A stretch of 12,613 bases of DNA from Gammaproteobacteria bacterium. Its GTDB lineage: Bacteria; Pseudomonadota; Gammaproteobacteria; SZUA-229. The notes under the pieces are model-generated. The model saw only the letters and a list, made by a program, of their open reading frames with translations. It did no database searches and was not told the origin of the DNA. The stretch spans positions 1 through 12,613 of the forward strand of contig WFUQ01000196.1 in the NCBI GenBank assembly GCA_015484935.1. The letters are read 5' to 3'. This document shows positions 1 to 7,480 of the stretch, piece by piece. The position numbers and the translations under genes are program-made. Numbering within the stretch: position 1 is the stretch's first letter; each line of letters starts with the position of its first letter.

Positions 1-1
1 C

Positions 2-88
2 AAAGACAAACAGTCCGACAAACTAACCTTCAACCGTACCGTCACCCTGCGTGATGCATGGGCGAAGATCGATAAGGCGAATGCGTAG
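2..88 (+). CDS. 3' end of an unidentified gene (partial)
   Basis: An open reading frame enters from the left edge and encodes 28 residues, ending in LRDAWAKIDKANA before a TAG at 86-88. The other two plus frames are less convincing; one meets a TGA at about 52-54. The tail is hydrophilic with alternating charged residues and no membrane segment. It runs towards the minus-strand genes that follow, so it would be convergent with the leuCD unit. Too little is present to name a family. It may simply be an open stretch, but the codon choice (GCG, CGT, ACC, CTG) looks like real coding sequence. Confidence 0.5.
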   Translation, partial: KDKQSDKLTFNRTVTLRDAWAKIDKANA

Positions 89-189
89 GTTCACACTTTC
101 AGCGAAGTAAGGGTGTAAGACTTTTCCTTCGAAATCACTGATATTCAGTCATTAAACCGTCTGCATAGATAACTCGCTGCGGACACGAC
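89..189. other. convergent intergenic spacer with imperfect inverted repeat
   Basis: This 101-bp spacer lies between the end of the plus-strand partial gene and the end of the minus-strand small exported gene, where transcription terminators would be expected. The clearest structure is at 133-153: arms AAT-C-ACTGA and TCAGT-C-ATT around a TAT loop, eight pairs with one mismatch. It is AT-rich and lacks a clear T-run on either strand, so it is at best a weak bidirectional terminator. A shorter stem, ACTTT/GAAGT around CAGC, lies at about 95-108. No other gene or site is seen. Confidence 0.25.
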
Positions 190-465
190 TTATTCAGGCA
201 ACGTATTTTTGTAGCGGTTTGTGTACGGTAACTGTGGACGTGGCCGCTCCATATAAAAGGGATAGGGAACACTTCTATACTTATATGGTAACGGCGATCG
301 CGACCAGTATGGCGGATATCGATATTGAGGATACACATCACGCTCATGCATGACCCGGTTATACCAGCCCGGCGGTCCACCAAATGGACAGAACGGTAGC
401 TCGGGGAAAAACGCCATCGCATCGGCCGATGCAGTCAACATCAACAGCGCGATCAGATTCCTCAT
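190..465 (-). CDS. small exported Pro/Tyr-rich protein (hypothetical)
   Basis: This is a 91-residue protein with a short signal peptide: MRN, a hydrophobic stretch LIALLMLTA, then a plausible AMA|FF cleavage after residue 18. The predicted mature chain has 73 residues, of which 16 are Pro and 11 are Tyr, plus many Arg and aromatic residues. They are arranged in irregular YP/PY repeats such as RYPPY, LPYKY and VPYPFY. There is a single Cys. An AGG lies about 9 bases before the ATG, and the gene follows leuD by 25 bp on the same strand, so it could be cotranscribed. Small Pro/Tyr/Gly-rich exported proteins occur as sulfur-globule envelope proteins and as other extracytoplasmic structural peptides. 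The likeness is compositional only. An overlapping frame of 95 codons has no signal peptide and looks spurious. Confidence 0.6.
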   Translation of the reverse strand: MRNLIALLMLTASADAMAFFPELPFCPFGGPPGWYNRVMHERDVYPQYRYPPYWSRSPLPYKYRSVPYPFYMERPRPQLPYTNRYKNTLPE

Positions 466-490
466 GTGAAAAACCTGGTGCTCAGGCTAT

Positions 491-1123
491 TCAGTATAAC
501 CACGGCGCAGTCTTCTGACGTGCTTGCTCATAGGCTTTTATATCATCAGCATGCTGCAATGTCAGTGCGATATCATCCAGACCATTCAACATGCAGTGCT
601 TCCTGAACTCATCGACCTCGAAAGCATAGGTTTCCGAGCCTGCGGTGATGGTCTGGGCAGGCAGATCTATCTCGAACTCCACCGCTGGATTTTCAGCCAC
701 TACGGTGAACATCGCATCGACGATCTTTTCGTCCAGCACGATCGGTAACAGGCCGTTTTTAAAACTGTTATTGAAGAAGATATCGGCAAAGCTGGGGGCG
801 ATGACTGCACGGAAGCCGAAATCGGTCAATGCCCACACCGCATGTTCACGCGAGGAACCACAACCGAAATTTTCCCGTGCCAGCAGGATGCTGGATCGGT
901 CGTAGGGTGACTGGTTCAGGATGAAATCCGGGTTGATGCGGCGTGTCGCATTATCGATATCCGGTGCACCTTCATCGAGATAGCGCCAGTCATCAAACGC
1001 ATTGGGGCCGAAACCGCTACGCTTGATGGATTTGAGATATTGTTTCGGGATGATCGCATCGGTATCGACGTTGGGTCGATCCATCGGTGCGACGATGCCT
1101 CTGTGTTGTGTAAATGCCTGCAT
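491..1123 (-). CDS. leuD: 3-isopropylmalate dehydratase small subunit
   Basis: LeuD is the swivel-domain subunit of isopropylmalate isomerase. With LeuC it converts 2-isopropylmalate to 3-isopropylmalate in cytoplasmic leucine synthesis. The 210-residue length fits the bacterial family. Family hallmarks are visible: [13 protein letters not shown] near residues 18-30, and the substrate-loop motif [11 protein letters not shown] at 85-95. The ATG is preceded by AGGT at about 8 bases. The gene lies 40 bp downstream of leuC on the same strand, the usual order. leuB, often next in line, does not follow within this window; the small exported Pro/Tyr-rich gene is there instead. No damage is seen. Confidence 0.97.
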   Translation of the reverse strand: MQAFTQHRGIVAPMDRPNVDTDAIIPKQYLKSIKRSGFGPNAFDDWRYLDEGAPDIDNATRRINPDFILNQSPYDRSSILLARENFGCGSSREHAVWALTDFGFRAVIAPSFADIFFNNSFKNGLLPIVLDEKIVDAMFTVVAENPAVEFEIDLPAQTITAGSETYAFEVDEFRKHCMLNGLDDIALTLQHADDIKAYEQARQKTAPWLY

Positions 1124-1163
1124 GATGATTACCTGTTAGATTAGTGTTGCGTGCGTTGAACAG

Positions 1164-2570
1164 TTAGCCCTGCTCTGTCACATCGACGAAATGACCATGT
1201 ACCGCTGCCGCTGCCGCCATCGCCGGACTGACCAGGTGTGTGCGCCCGCCCTGGCCCTGTCGGCCTTCAAAATTTCGGTTGGAGGTCGAAGCGCAACGTT
1301 CTTCCGGCTCGAGTCTGTCGGCATTCATCGCCAGACACATCGAACAACCCGGTTCACGCCATTCGAAACCCGCATCGATAAATATCCTGTCCAGTCCTTC
1401 ACTCTCGGCCTGCTGTTTCACCAGTCCCGATCCCGGCACCACCATCGCCAGTTTGACGTTATCAGCGACCGACCTCCCTTCCGCAACTTTTGCCGCTGCA
1501 CGTAGATCCTCGATACGTGAATTGGTGCAGGAACCGATGAACACCTTGTCTACCTTGATATCATGCACCGCCTGCCCTGCCTGCAAACCCATATAAGCCA
1601 GCGCCTTTCGCATACCATCCGCCTTGACTGCATCATCGATCGCTGCCGGGTCGGGCACGCATGTATCGACCGCTACCACCATCTCAGGCGAAGTTCCCCA
1701 TGTGACCTGCGGCTTGATGGTAGATGCATCGATACGCACCACACGATCGAAACGGGCATCCGCATCACTGACCAGTGTCTGCCAGTATGCGACGGCTTTC
1801 TCCCATGTCTCACCCTCAGGGGCATAGGGACGACCTTTCACATAATCGATAGTCGTGTCATCGACTGCGACCATACCGGCACGGGCACCGGCTTCTATCG
1901 CCATATTACAGACGGTCATGCGGCCTTCTATGCTCAAGGCGCGTATCGCATCACCACCGAACTCGATAGCGTAACCCGTGCCACCTGCGGTACCGATCTC
2001 GCCGATGATCGCCAGCACGATGTCTTTTGCGGTGATACCTTCATGCACCTGCCCATCGACACTCACCAGCATGTTTTTGCTCTTCTTCTGCAACAGGCAT
2101 TGCGTCGCCAGCACATGCTCGACTTCTGATGTGCCGATACCGAACGCCAGTGCACCGAATGCCCCGTGAGTAGAAGTATGCGAATCACCACACACCACCG
2201 TCATGCCAGGCAAGGTCGCACCCTGCTCAGGACCGATGACATGCACGATGCCCTGCCGGATGTCAGACATATCGAATTCGGTCAGGCCAAACTCTTTACA
2301 GTTGTCATCCAGCGTCTGCACCTGAATCTTTGCCACCGGGTCGGTTATGCCCTGACTACGATCGGTCGTCGGTACATTGTGATCTGGCACTGCCACGATA
2401 GAACCCGTACGCCAGGGTTTTCTGCCAGCCAGACGCAGACCTTCGAATGCCTGAGGCGAAGTCACCTCATGCACCAGATGGCGATCGATGTAGAGCAGAG
2501 CCGTGCCGTCTTGTTCAGCTCGAACCACGTGGTCATCCCACAATTTGTCGTAGAGTGTTCTTGCAGTCAT
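1164..2570 (-). CDS. leuC: 3-isopropylmalate dehydratase large subunit
   Basis: LeuC is the [4Fe-4S] aconitase-family subunit of isopropylmalate isomerase and partners with LeuD. The start is set at the ATG at 2570 ([14 protein letters not shown]), which has a strong AGGAGA Shine-Dalgarno about 6 bases upstream and gives 468 residues, the usual size. The frame stays open much further upstream, but only across the promoter region and the antisense of lysR, so that extension is rejected. The three cluster-ligand cysteines are present: C348 in IGSCTNSR, and C409 and C412 in [27 protein letters not shown] is also typical. Expression is probably driven by the TATAAT element in the divergent spacer and controlled by the neighbouring LysR protein; that control is inferred from position. 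Confidence 0.97.
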   Translation of the reverse strand: MTARTLYDKLWDDHVVRAEQDGTALLYIDRHLVHEVTSPQAFEGLRLAGRKPWRTGSIVAVPDHNVPTTDRSQGITDPVAKIQVQTLDDNCKEFGLTEFDMSDIRQGIVHVIGPEQGATLPGMTVVCGDSHTSTHGAFGALAFGIGTSEVEHVLATQCLLQKKSKNMLVSVDGQVHEGITAKDIVLAIIGEIGTAGGTGYAIEFGGDAIRALSIEGRMTVCNMAIEAGARAGMVAVDDTTIDYVKGRPYAPEGETWEKAVAYWQTLVSDADARFDRVVRIDASTIKPQVTWGTSPEMVVAVDTCVPDPAAIDDAVKADGMRKALAYMGLQAGQAVHDIKVDKVFIGSCTNSRIEDLRAAAKVAEGRSVADNVKLAMVVPGSGLVKQQAESEGLDRIFIDAGFEWREPGCSMCLAMNADRLEPEERCASTSNRNFEGRQGQGGRTHLVSPAMAAAAAVHGHFVDVTEQG

Positions 2571-2624
2571 ATCTTTCTCCTGTGTACGGCAAGGATAGGT
2601 AAAATCCATAGATAACACAAATTC

Positions 2625-2630
2625 ATTATA
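2625..2630 (-). promoter_or_regulatory. -10 element of the leuC promoter
   Basis: Read on the minus strand, this is a perfect TATAAT. It would start transcription near 2618 and give leuC a leader of roughly 48 nt. No good TTGACA lies 16-18 bp upstream; the bases there resemble CCATAA. This pattern, a good -10 with a poor -35, is common at activator-dependent promoters and would fit control by the divergent LysR protein. No leader peptide or attenuator hairpin is apparent in the short leader. Confidence 0.5.
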
Positions 2631-2636
2631 TTTATG

Positions 2637-2642
2637 TATACT
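2637..2642 (+). promoter_or_regulatory. possible -10 element for lysR (leaderless transcript)
   Basis: TATACT lies seven bases before the ATG at 2650. If used, transcription would start at or next to the A of the start codon, giving a leaderless mRNA. No Shine-Dalgarno-like sequence lies before this ATG; the bases are ACTATTCCTT. No convincing -35 is seen (AACACA at the expected distance). The alternative is an upstream start with an SD-independent leader. Confidence 0.35.
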
Positions 2643-2649
2643 ATTCCTT

Positions 2650-3513
2650 ATGGATATAGTTGGTTTAAAGACATTTCTGTCGCTGGCCGAGACTGGCTCC
2701 TTCTCGCGCACGGCTGAAACCCTGTTCGTCACCCAACCGGCCGTCAGCAAGCGAATCACCACTCTGGAGCAATCCGTGGGTATGAAGCTGTTCGACCGCA
2801 TAGGTAAAACCGTACAGCTGACGCAAGCAGGCAAAGCACTCATCCCCGGTAGCCAGCGCATCCTTGCAGAGCTGGATGAGAGCATGCGCGTGCTGAGTAA
2901 CCTGCACGGCAGTACCGAAGGCACACTGAGCATGGCGACCAGTCACCATATCGGCCTGCACCGTCTGCCCTCCGTACTGCAGGAATACACCCGGCAGTAT
3001 CCGGATGTGGAACTGGATATCCGTTTCATGGATTCGGAACAGGCGTTTCCGATGATACTGAACGGGGAGATCGAATTTGCACTGGTCACCCTGCCCGCTC
3101 AACCACTGCCAAATCTGAAACAGTTGAAAGTATGGTCCGAGCCCATGCGCTGCGTCATCGGCAGACAACATGTTCTGGCAGATAAAAAAATCACTCGTAA
3201 ACAATTGCAGCAGACACCTGCAATATTGCAGGCGAAAGGCACATACACACGTGAACTTGTGGATAATGCGCTTGGCGAGTTACGACCCGCAAATATCTTG
3301 CTGGAGACCCATTATCTGGAGACGATCAAAGCCATGGTCCAGTCAGGACTAGGCTGGAGCATGCTGCCGGATTCGATGATAGATGACAGCCTGCGCATCA
3401 TCAATATACAAAGACTGAAAACCAGGCGACAACTGGGTATCGTCCTGCACGAAAAAAGGACCTTGTCCAATGCTGCGGATTCACTTCTGCGGGTACTAGA
3501 CATCGAGTATTGA
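2650..3513 (+). CDS. LysR-family transcriptional regulator, divergent from leuC
   Basis: This is a 287-residue LysR-type regulator. The N-terminal winged helix-turn-helix occupies about residues 1-60, with the recognition region [16 protein letters not shown] and the typical [16 protein letters not shown] wing. A linker helix and a periplasmic-binding-protein-like effector domain (about 90-287) follow. The start fits family alignments exactly ([19 protein letters not shown]), although it has no Shine-Dalgarno. It is divergent from leuC across 79 bp, so it probably regulates leuCD, with a leucine-pathway intermediate as a plausible co-inducer. This is inference from position, by analogy with IlvY- and LeuO-type regulators; it is not clearly LeuO. 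Its last 18 bp overlap, tail to tail, the end of the membrane-protein gene on the other strand. Confidence 0.93.
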   Translation: MDIVGLKTFLSLAETGSFSRTAETLFVTQPAVSKRITTLEQSVGMKLFDRIGKTVQLTQAGKALIPGSQRILAELDESMRVLSNLHGSTEGTLSMATSHHIGLHRLPSVLQEYTRQYPDVELDIRFMDSEQAFPMILNGEIEFALVTLPAQPLPNLKQLKVWSEPMRCVIGRQHVLADKKITRKQLQQTPAILQAKGTYTRELVDNALGELRPANILLETHYLETIKAMVQSGLGWSMLPDSMIDDSLRIINIQRLKTRRQLGIVLHEKRTLSNAADSLLRVLDIEY

Positions 3514-5286
3514 ATAGCCCTCCGGCAACACCAGTTTCAAACGTCTGTCACCCTGCGGTGCCACCTCGAAATACGCGTTATAGCCATACTCGTGATAATC
3601 ACATGCATCCGTCATCACATTCGTCCACGGTTTCTCAGACACTGCCGGGTACATGAAAGGTTTGAAACGACATTCAGGAATCGGATTTGAGGCGTACATC
3701 ATACTGGCACTTCTACGTAGCACCGTATTACCACCCATCTCGCGCAGAGACACCAGGCGCTGTACAAACTGCTCAGCACCACTATCTACGATAGCCTCCC
3801 TGGCCAGTACGCTCTTGTCCAGCAACTGGGGAAACTTCAAAAGTAGAACGACTGCGAAAGCGGTTATGAAAGGGTGCTTGATTCTGGCATACGATCTGCG
3901 AGCCAGGATAACCACAAACCATGGCAGCGAAACAAACATCGCCACTCCGGTAAAAAAATACGCAGCACTGCCTTGCAGGACAGGCGCTGCGACGATGATC
4001 ACCGCACCCAGCACAGCCAGCGACGAGTACACAGCTGCCGGATCTTCCATCGCACGCCGCAGTCCACACCGCCCCACTCTGGATCTGATGACGACCCAGT
4101 TGATCACATAATGAAAAACGACAAACATCAAAACAGGCAACATGGCGATGTAACCACCGCGTGAAATGTATTCACCAGCGAGCGAACTGGTTCTGACATA
4201 TTCCCAGTATGTCGCTCCACCACCTGTCGCCGACACATACGCAGTCGCTGACGGCAACAGCACCGCAGAGACCAGAATAGTACTCACCAGTAACATCAGA
4301 ATTTCATCAGCCACGTATTTTGTACCACGTGTAAAAAAGACAAGTCGCGCTACGAACAGGCCCACGATGGCCAAGCCGACCGGCGCCTTGGCCAAAGCCG
4401 AGAGCACAGCTACCCCGACCACCAATACCAGATCAGAATACGATAACCGTTTCTTGAGCAACACCGGCAGCAGACTCGCGAGAAGGATCAATGCGACTGA
4501 AAACGACTCCGAACCAAAGTAACTCTCCTTGAGCCCCCAGGTTTTGAAGATGCGCGGCGTAATAGCCAGTACAAGTGCAGTGAATACATAACAGCGCGTA
4601 TAACTGACACCATCAGCAACCCGGTATGCAGCCACTGCAAAAAGAGTGATCAACAAAGGCAAAAACAACATCAGAGGCACCATGCCGTAAGACTCGATGA
4701 CGCTGACTCCTGACAGCTTACTTATCGCTGCTATCAGAGCATGAGAAAGCACATGGTATGGCGTCTCGACCAGACCGTTCACGCCAGTGGATACGATGCC
4801 GGTATTCTTTATCATCGCAGCGATACTCGCGTGGAACAGGGTATCGTGGTGGATACTGCCGTCTACGAGGCGATATAACATATCGAAGCTGACAGGAGAT
4901 TTCGAACTGATTATGACCAGTGCAACAATCAAAGCACTCTTGAGGGGCAATCCCGCTGGCTGCGATCTTTCAGCGTACAAACATGTCCATATATATCCGA
5001 ATGTAAGTACACCGCCTGCCAGCAAAACAAGCCACTCTATAGACCTGTCGTTTTCGAACGCGAGCATCAACAGTGCCGCAAGAACAATCAACACTCCCCA
5101 GGCAAAACTTTGCGTTCTGACAGCGATAAAAAAGACAGAGCATTGGATGACAATTGCAGTTACCAGAATAACAGCCGATATAGCCAGCACAGACGAGTCC
5201 AGCAGTAACAGGTTAGCGATCAGGAATACCAGCAGTGATGTGAGCAAACACATCCTGGATGCCGTGATAAACTCGCTTCTGTTCAT
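3496..5286 (-). CDS. polytopic membrane protein, putative GT-C-type glycosyltransferase
   Basis: This 596-residue inner-membrane protein has about a dozen or more hydrophobic segments spread over residues 13-495. A hydrophilic tail of about 100 residues follows; it is probably periplasmic and contains two Cys residues. Between the early membrane segments lies a conserved-looking loop: HHDTLFH (146-152, with D148), STGVNGLVETPYH (to 178) and SH at 181-182. An acidic residue in a first large external loop, many membrane spans and a soluble tail is the general layout of GT-C enzymes that use polyprenyl-phosphate sugars, such as ArnT and GtrC-like proteins. I cannot match it to a named family, so the activity is inferred from architecture and from gtrA and a GtrB-like gene in the same operon. 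It could instead be an O-antigen polymerase-like protein. It follows wecE by 24 bp with a weak ribosome site and is last in the operon. Confidence 0.8.
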   Translation of the reverse strand: MNRSEFITASRMCLLTSLLVFLIANLLLLDSSVLAISAVILVTAIVIQCSVFFIAVRTQSFAWGVLIVLAALLMLAFENDRSIEWLVLLAGGVLTFGYIWTCLYAERSQPAGLPLKSALIVALVIISSKSPVSFDMLYRLVDGSIHHDTLFHASIAAMIKNTGIVSTGVNGLVETPYHVLSHALIAAISKLSGVSVIESYGMVPLMLFLPLLITLFAVAAYRVADGVSYTRCYVFTALVLAITPRIFKTWGLKESYFGSESFSVALILLASLLPVLLKKRLSYSDLVLVVGVAVLSALAKAPVGLAIVGLFVARLVFFTRGTKYVADEILMLLVSTILVSAVLLPSATAYVSATGGGATYWEYVRTSSLAGEYISRGGYIAMLPVLMFVVFHYVINWVVIRSRVGRCGLRRAMEDPAAVYSSLAVLGAVIIVAAPVLQGSAAYFFTGVAMFVSLPWFVVILARRSYARIKHPFITAFAVVLLLKFPQLLDKSVLAREAIVDSGAEQFVQRLVSLREMGGNTVLRRSASMMYASNPIPECRFKPFMYPAVSEKPWTNVMTDACDYHEYGYNAYFEVAPQGDRRLKLVLPEGYSILDV

Positions 5287-5310
5287 AGACAGGAACTCAA
5301 ACCGGTCGCA

Positions 5311-6435
5311 CTAAACAGACCGGGTTACGACATCGGCGATAAGATTCTGGACACTGGCATCAAGCCCTACCCATAATGGCAGACGCAGTAATGTATCAGA
5401 TACGTTATCGGTAACCTCCATGCTGCTTGCCTGCCGACCATATCTGATACCCGCCTCACTGGAGTGCAAGGGTATGTAATGAAAAGCCGTCTGTATACCA
5501 GCTGATTGCAATGCATCCATGATTCGATCTCTGGCAGTGCTTGATTCCAGAGTGAGATAGAACATATGCGCATTGTGCTCACATTCCTCTGGCACAACAG
5601 GACACTGTACTGCCCCGGAATCAGCCAATTCCTCGAACAACTGATAGTAGTTATTCCATAACAACACCCGTTGCTCGGTGATGGAATCCACCTCCTCAAG
5701 CTGCGCATACAAGAACGCCGCCGTCAGCTCATTAGGAAGATAAGACGAACCGATGTCGATCCATGTATATTTATCGACATGACCGCGCAAGAACTGACTT
5801 CGATTCGTCCCCTTCTCACGGATGATCTCGGCGCGCTCGGCCAGATGAGGGTCATTGATGATAATGGCACCACCCTCACCGGAAATGATGTTCTTTGTTT
5901 CATGGAAGGAATAGCAACCCAGCGTCCCGATAGCACCCAAAGGAGACTGTTTGTAACTCGCGTTAACGCCCTGCGCTGCATCCTCGATCACGAACAGGTC
6001 GTGCTGCTGCGCGATCTTATTGATCGCATCCATCTCGCACCCCACACCTGCATAGTGCACAGGAACAATCGCCTTCGTCCTGTCAGTAATCGCACCCTCG
6101 ATAAGGTTCTCGTCGATATTCTTTGTATCAGCACGGATATCGACAAAGACCGGAACAGCCCCTCTCAGAACGAATGCATTCGCGGTCGAAACGAACGTGT
6201 AAGATGGCATGATAACCTCATCACCAGGCCCGATATCGGCAAGAATCGCCGACATCTCCAGCGCCGCCGTACACGAATGCGTCAGCAATGCTCGCGAGCC
6301 TCCGGTTTTATGTTGCAACCAATCATGGCACTTTGCCGTATAGCTTCCATCGCCAGACAGATGACCTGATTCTATAACGTCTTTGATGTACTCCAACTCG
6401 ATGCCGGTAGAATAAGACTTGTTGAACTTGATCAT
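5311..6435 (-). CDS. wecE: dTDP-4-amino-4,6-dideoxygalactose transaminase
   Basis: This PLP-dependent sugar aminotransferase (DegT/DnrJ/EryC1 class) converts dTDP-4-keto-6-deoxy-D-glucose to dTDP-4-amino-4,6-dideoxygalactose (Fuc4N) using glutamate. Its 374 residues align almost throughout with remembered E. coli WecE: PGDEVIMPSYTFVSTANAFV, IVPVHYAG, EDAAQGV, SFHETKN with catalytic K181, the run REKGTNRSQF, and FHYIPLH near the C-terminus. This is much closer than to VioA, ArnB or QdtB types, which supports the 4-amino galacto product. It starts one base after the stop of the upstream methyltransferase (TGA-G-ATG), so the two are translationally coupled. RmlA and RmlB in the same operon supply its substrate. 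No WecD N-acetyltransferase is seen; the PglD-like gene may fill that role. Confidence 0.94.
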   Translation of the reverse strand: MIKFNKSYSTGIELEYIKDVIESGHLSGDGSYTAKCHDWLQHKTGGSRALLTHSCTAALEMSAILADIGPGDEVIMPSYTFVSTANAFVLRGAVPVFVDIRADTKNIDENLIEGAITDRTKAIVPVHYAGVGCEMDAINKIAQQHDLFVIEDAAQGVNASYKQSPLGAIGTLGCYSFHETKNIISGEGGAIIINDPHLAERAEIIREKGTNRSQFLRGHVDKYTWIDIGSSYLPNELTAAFLYAQLEEVDSITEQRVLLWNNYYQLFEELADSGAVQCPVVPEECEHNAHMFYLTLESSTARDRIMDALQSAGIQTAFHYIPLHSSEAGIRYGRQASSMEVTDNVSDTLLRLPLWVGLDASVQNLIADVVTRSV

Positions 6436-6436
6436 C

Positions 6437-7057
6437 TCAAGAACACTCCATGATGCAATGGGTATACGGTATCCATCTCCGATGCTTTATCTCAACCGAG
6501 CACTGACTAAAACACCCGTCAACGAGACTACGATACTCCTCTTCAACCCGTACATTCTGCCCTCTATCCTTACTCACCAGATATCTGGCAATCGGATTCT
6601 GTCCTGGTGCAAATACCGGGTCTATCGTCAGGAGACGACCACCATCTTTCAAGGCTCGCCTGGCTAGAGATAATATGTTTTTAGCAACCTCATCATCCAG
6701 ATGATGCAACACACCAATCATCAACACCACATCAAACTCAGGCATAGCATCAATATCATCCTCATCCAGCTCTTTATCATAAAACACACCTCTATCACCA
6801 AAGCTGTCACGAGCCTGATTGATATATTCAGAACTGATATCGAAACCGTGGTATTCAACATCGGGAAGATATGACAATATCTCAGCAGGACCACAACCAA
6901 TATCGAGCACAGAGTCAACATTGTATGGCGAAAAAAACTGCTCCACAAATGATTTCCGAAATGCATGTGCACCTAGCAGACGCTGCGCCAACTCATACAC
7001 CCACGGCACTGACAGAACTTTTCGCACACCCTCTGTGACCTGCGCCATGCCGATCAC
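6437..7057 (-). CDS. class I SAM-dependent methyltransferase
   Basis: This is a soluble 206-residue Rossmann-fold methyltransferase. Motif I is VLDIGCGPAEIL from about residue 50. The acidic end of strand 2 is GFDIS (71-75), the post-I/IV region is MIGVLHHLDD (113-122), and LKDGGRLLTIDP follows. The substrate is not evident. Its place directly before wecE suggests O- or N-methylation of the amino sugar or of a glycan carrying it. The start is either the GTG at 7057, which gives a 4-bp GTGA overlap with gtrA, or the ATG at 7048 (MAQVTEG), which has GGGTGA upstream. Both keep the gene tightly coupled. Sampled sequence is about 40% GC, lower than wecE next door. Confidence 0.88.
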   Translation of the reverse strand: MIGMAQVTEGVRKVLSVPWVYELAQRLLGAHAFRKSFVEQFFSPYNVDSVLDIGCGPAEILSYLPDVEYHGFDISSEYINQARDSFGDRGVFYDKELDEDDIDAMPEFDVVLMIGVLHHLDDEVAKNILSLARRALKDGGRLLTIDPVFAPGQNPIARYLVSKDRGQNVRVEEEYRSLVDGCFSQCSVEIKHRRWIPYTHCIMECS

Positions 7058-7476
7058 CCACGAACAACATTGGCGCTGAAAACATACAGTTTCAACGCAA
7101 CAAAAAAATAGAACACCAGTATAAATATTGCTGCGATCTGCACATATTGGTGCTTAAAACCATAGATATCGACGAATACGTACAACATCAGAATATTTAT
7201 TGAGTACCCGATAACATGAACCAATGTGAATTTGAAAATAGCTGATCCGTGATTTCCAGCATGTGTAAACGTCCATTTTTTGTTCCCTAGATAACTAAGA
7301 AAAAAACCGACAGGATATAAAATCGTTATCGTTAGCTTAGGGTCAACACCAAACCATGTGATTAAAAGATAGAGAAGATAACCGACAGCATTTTGCGATA
7401 CACCTACCAAGGCATAACGGAAAAACTGAGACCGAAAATACTGATTCAGTCTGGCATAAATCAGATTACTACCCAT
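7054..7476 (-). CDS. GtrA-family membrane protein (putative polyprenyl-linked sugar flippase)
   Basis: This 140-residue protein has four hydrophobic segments, the GtrA family layout. The first span starts with the family signature FRYALVGVSQNAVGYLLYLL. YPVGFFLSYLGNKKWTF then marks the loop after the second span, and the last two spans follow. GtrA proteins are thought to flip undecaprenyl-phosphate-linked sugars across the inner membrane in serotype conversion and related three-component systems. Its usual partner, a GtrB-like GT2 enzyme, is encoded in the same operon four genes upstream, and a possible GT-C enzyme lies two genes downstream. It starts four bases after the stop of the propeller gene with little Shine-Dalgarno, which points to translational coupling. 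It is notably AT-rich: 7081-7140 is 33% GC by count. Confidence 0.88.
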   Translation of the reverse strand: MGSNLIYARLNQYFRSQFFRYALVGVSQNAVGYLLYLLITWFGVDPKLTITILYPVGFFLSYLGNKKWTFTHAGNHGSAIFKFTLVHVIGYSINILMLYVFVDIYGFKHQYVQIAAIFILVFYFFVALKLYVFSANVVRG

Positions 7477-7480
7477 CTAT

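Larger units (their letters stand above)
2608..2644. promoter_or_regulatory. candidate LysR operator in divergent leuC/lysR spacer
   Basis: The 79-bp spacer between leuC and lysR contains overlapping dyad symmetry. One element is ATAA-N10-TTAT (2612-2629). A second is CAT-N7-ATG with outer T/A pairing (2622-2638). The whole segment is flanked by ATAG (2608-2611) and CTAT (2641-2644). LysR-type regulators usually bind AT-rich interrupted dyads in the spacer shared with a divergent target and often repress their own gene. Because the spacer is AT-rich, some symmetry is expected by chance. The exact site is uncertain. Confidence 0.35.

Noticed and set aside
135..422. 95-codon minus-strand frame overlapping the small exported protein
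   Set aside because: It has no ribosome site, signal peptide or family likeness; the overlapping 190-465 frame has all the coding signs.
1563..2129. 188-codon plus-strand frame opposite leuC
   Set aside because: It is antisense to a highly conserved gene, with His/Arg/Cys-rich low-quality sequence typical of a shadow frame.
2571..2933. N-terminal extension of leuC (open frame up to 2933)
   Set aside because: It runs antisense through the lysR start and the promoter spacer, while the ATG at 2570 has a strong ribosome site and the conserved LeuC N-terminus.
2665..3204. 179-codon minus-strand frame opposite lysR
   Set aside because: It lies wholly within the intact lysR gene and shows no recognisable domain.
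5671..6369. 232-codon plus-strand frame opposite wecE
   Set aside because: It mirrors the wecE codons; the sense product matches the WecE family along its whole length.
5311..6435. Assigning the aminotransferase as VioA, ArnB or a 3-aminotransferase (QdtB/FdtB)
   Set aside because: Extended matches to WecE (PGDEVIMPSYTFVSTANAFV, REKGTNRSQF, FHYIPLH) fit better, and no 3,4-ketoisomerase gene is present.
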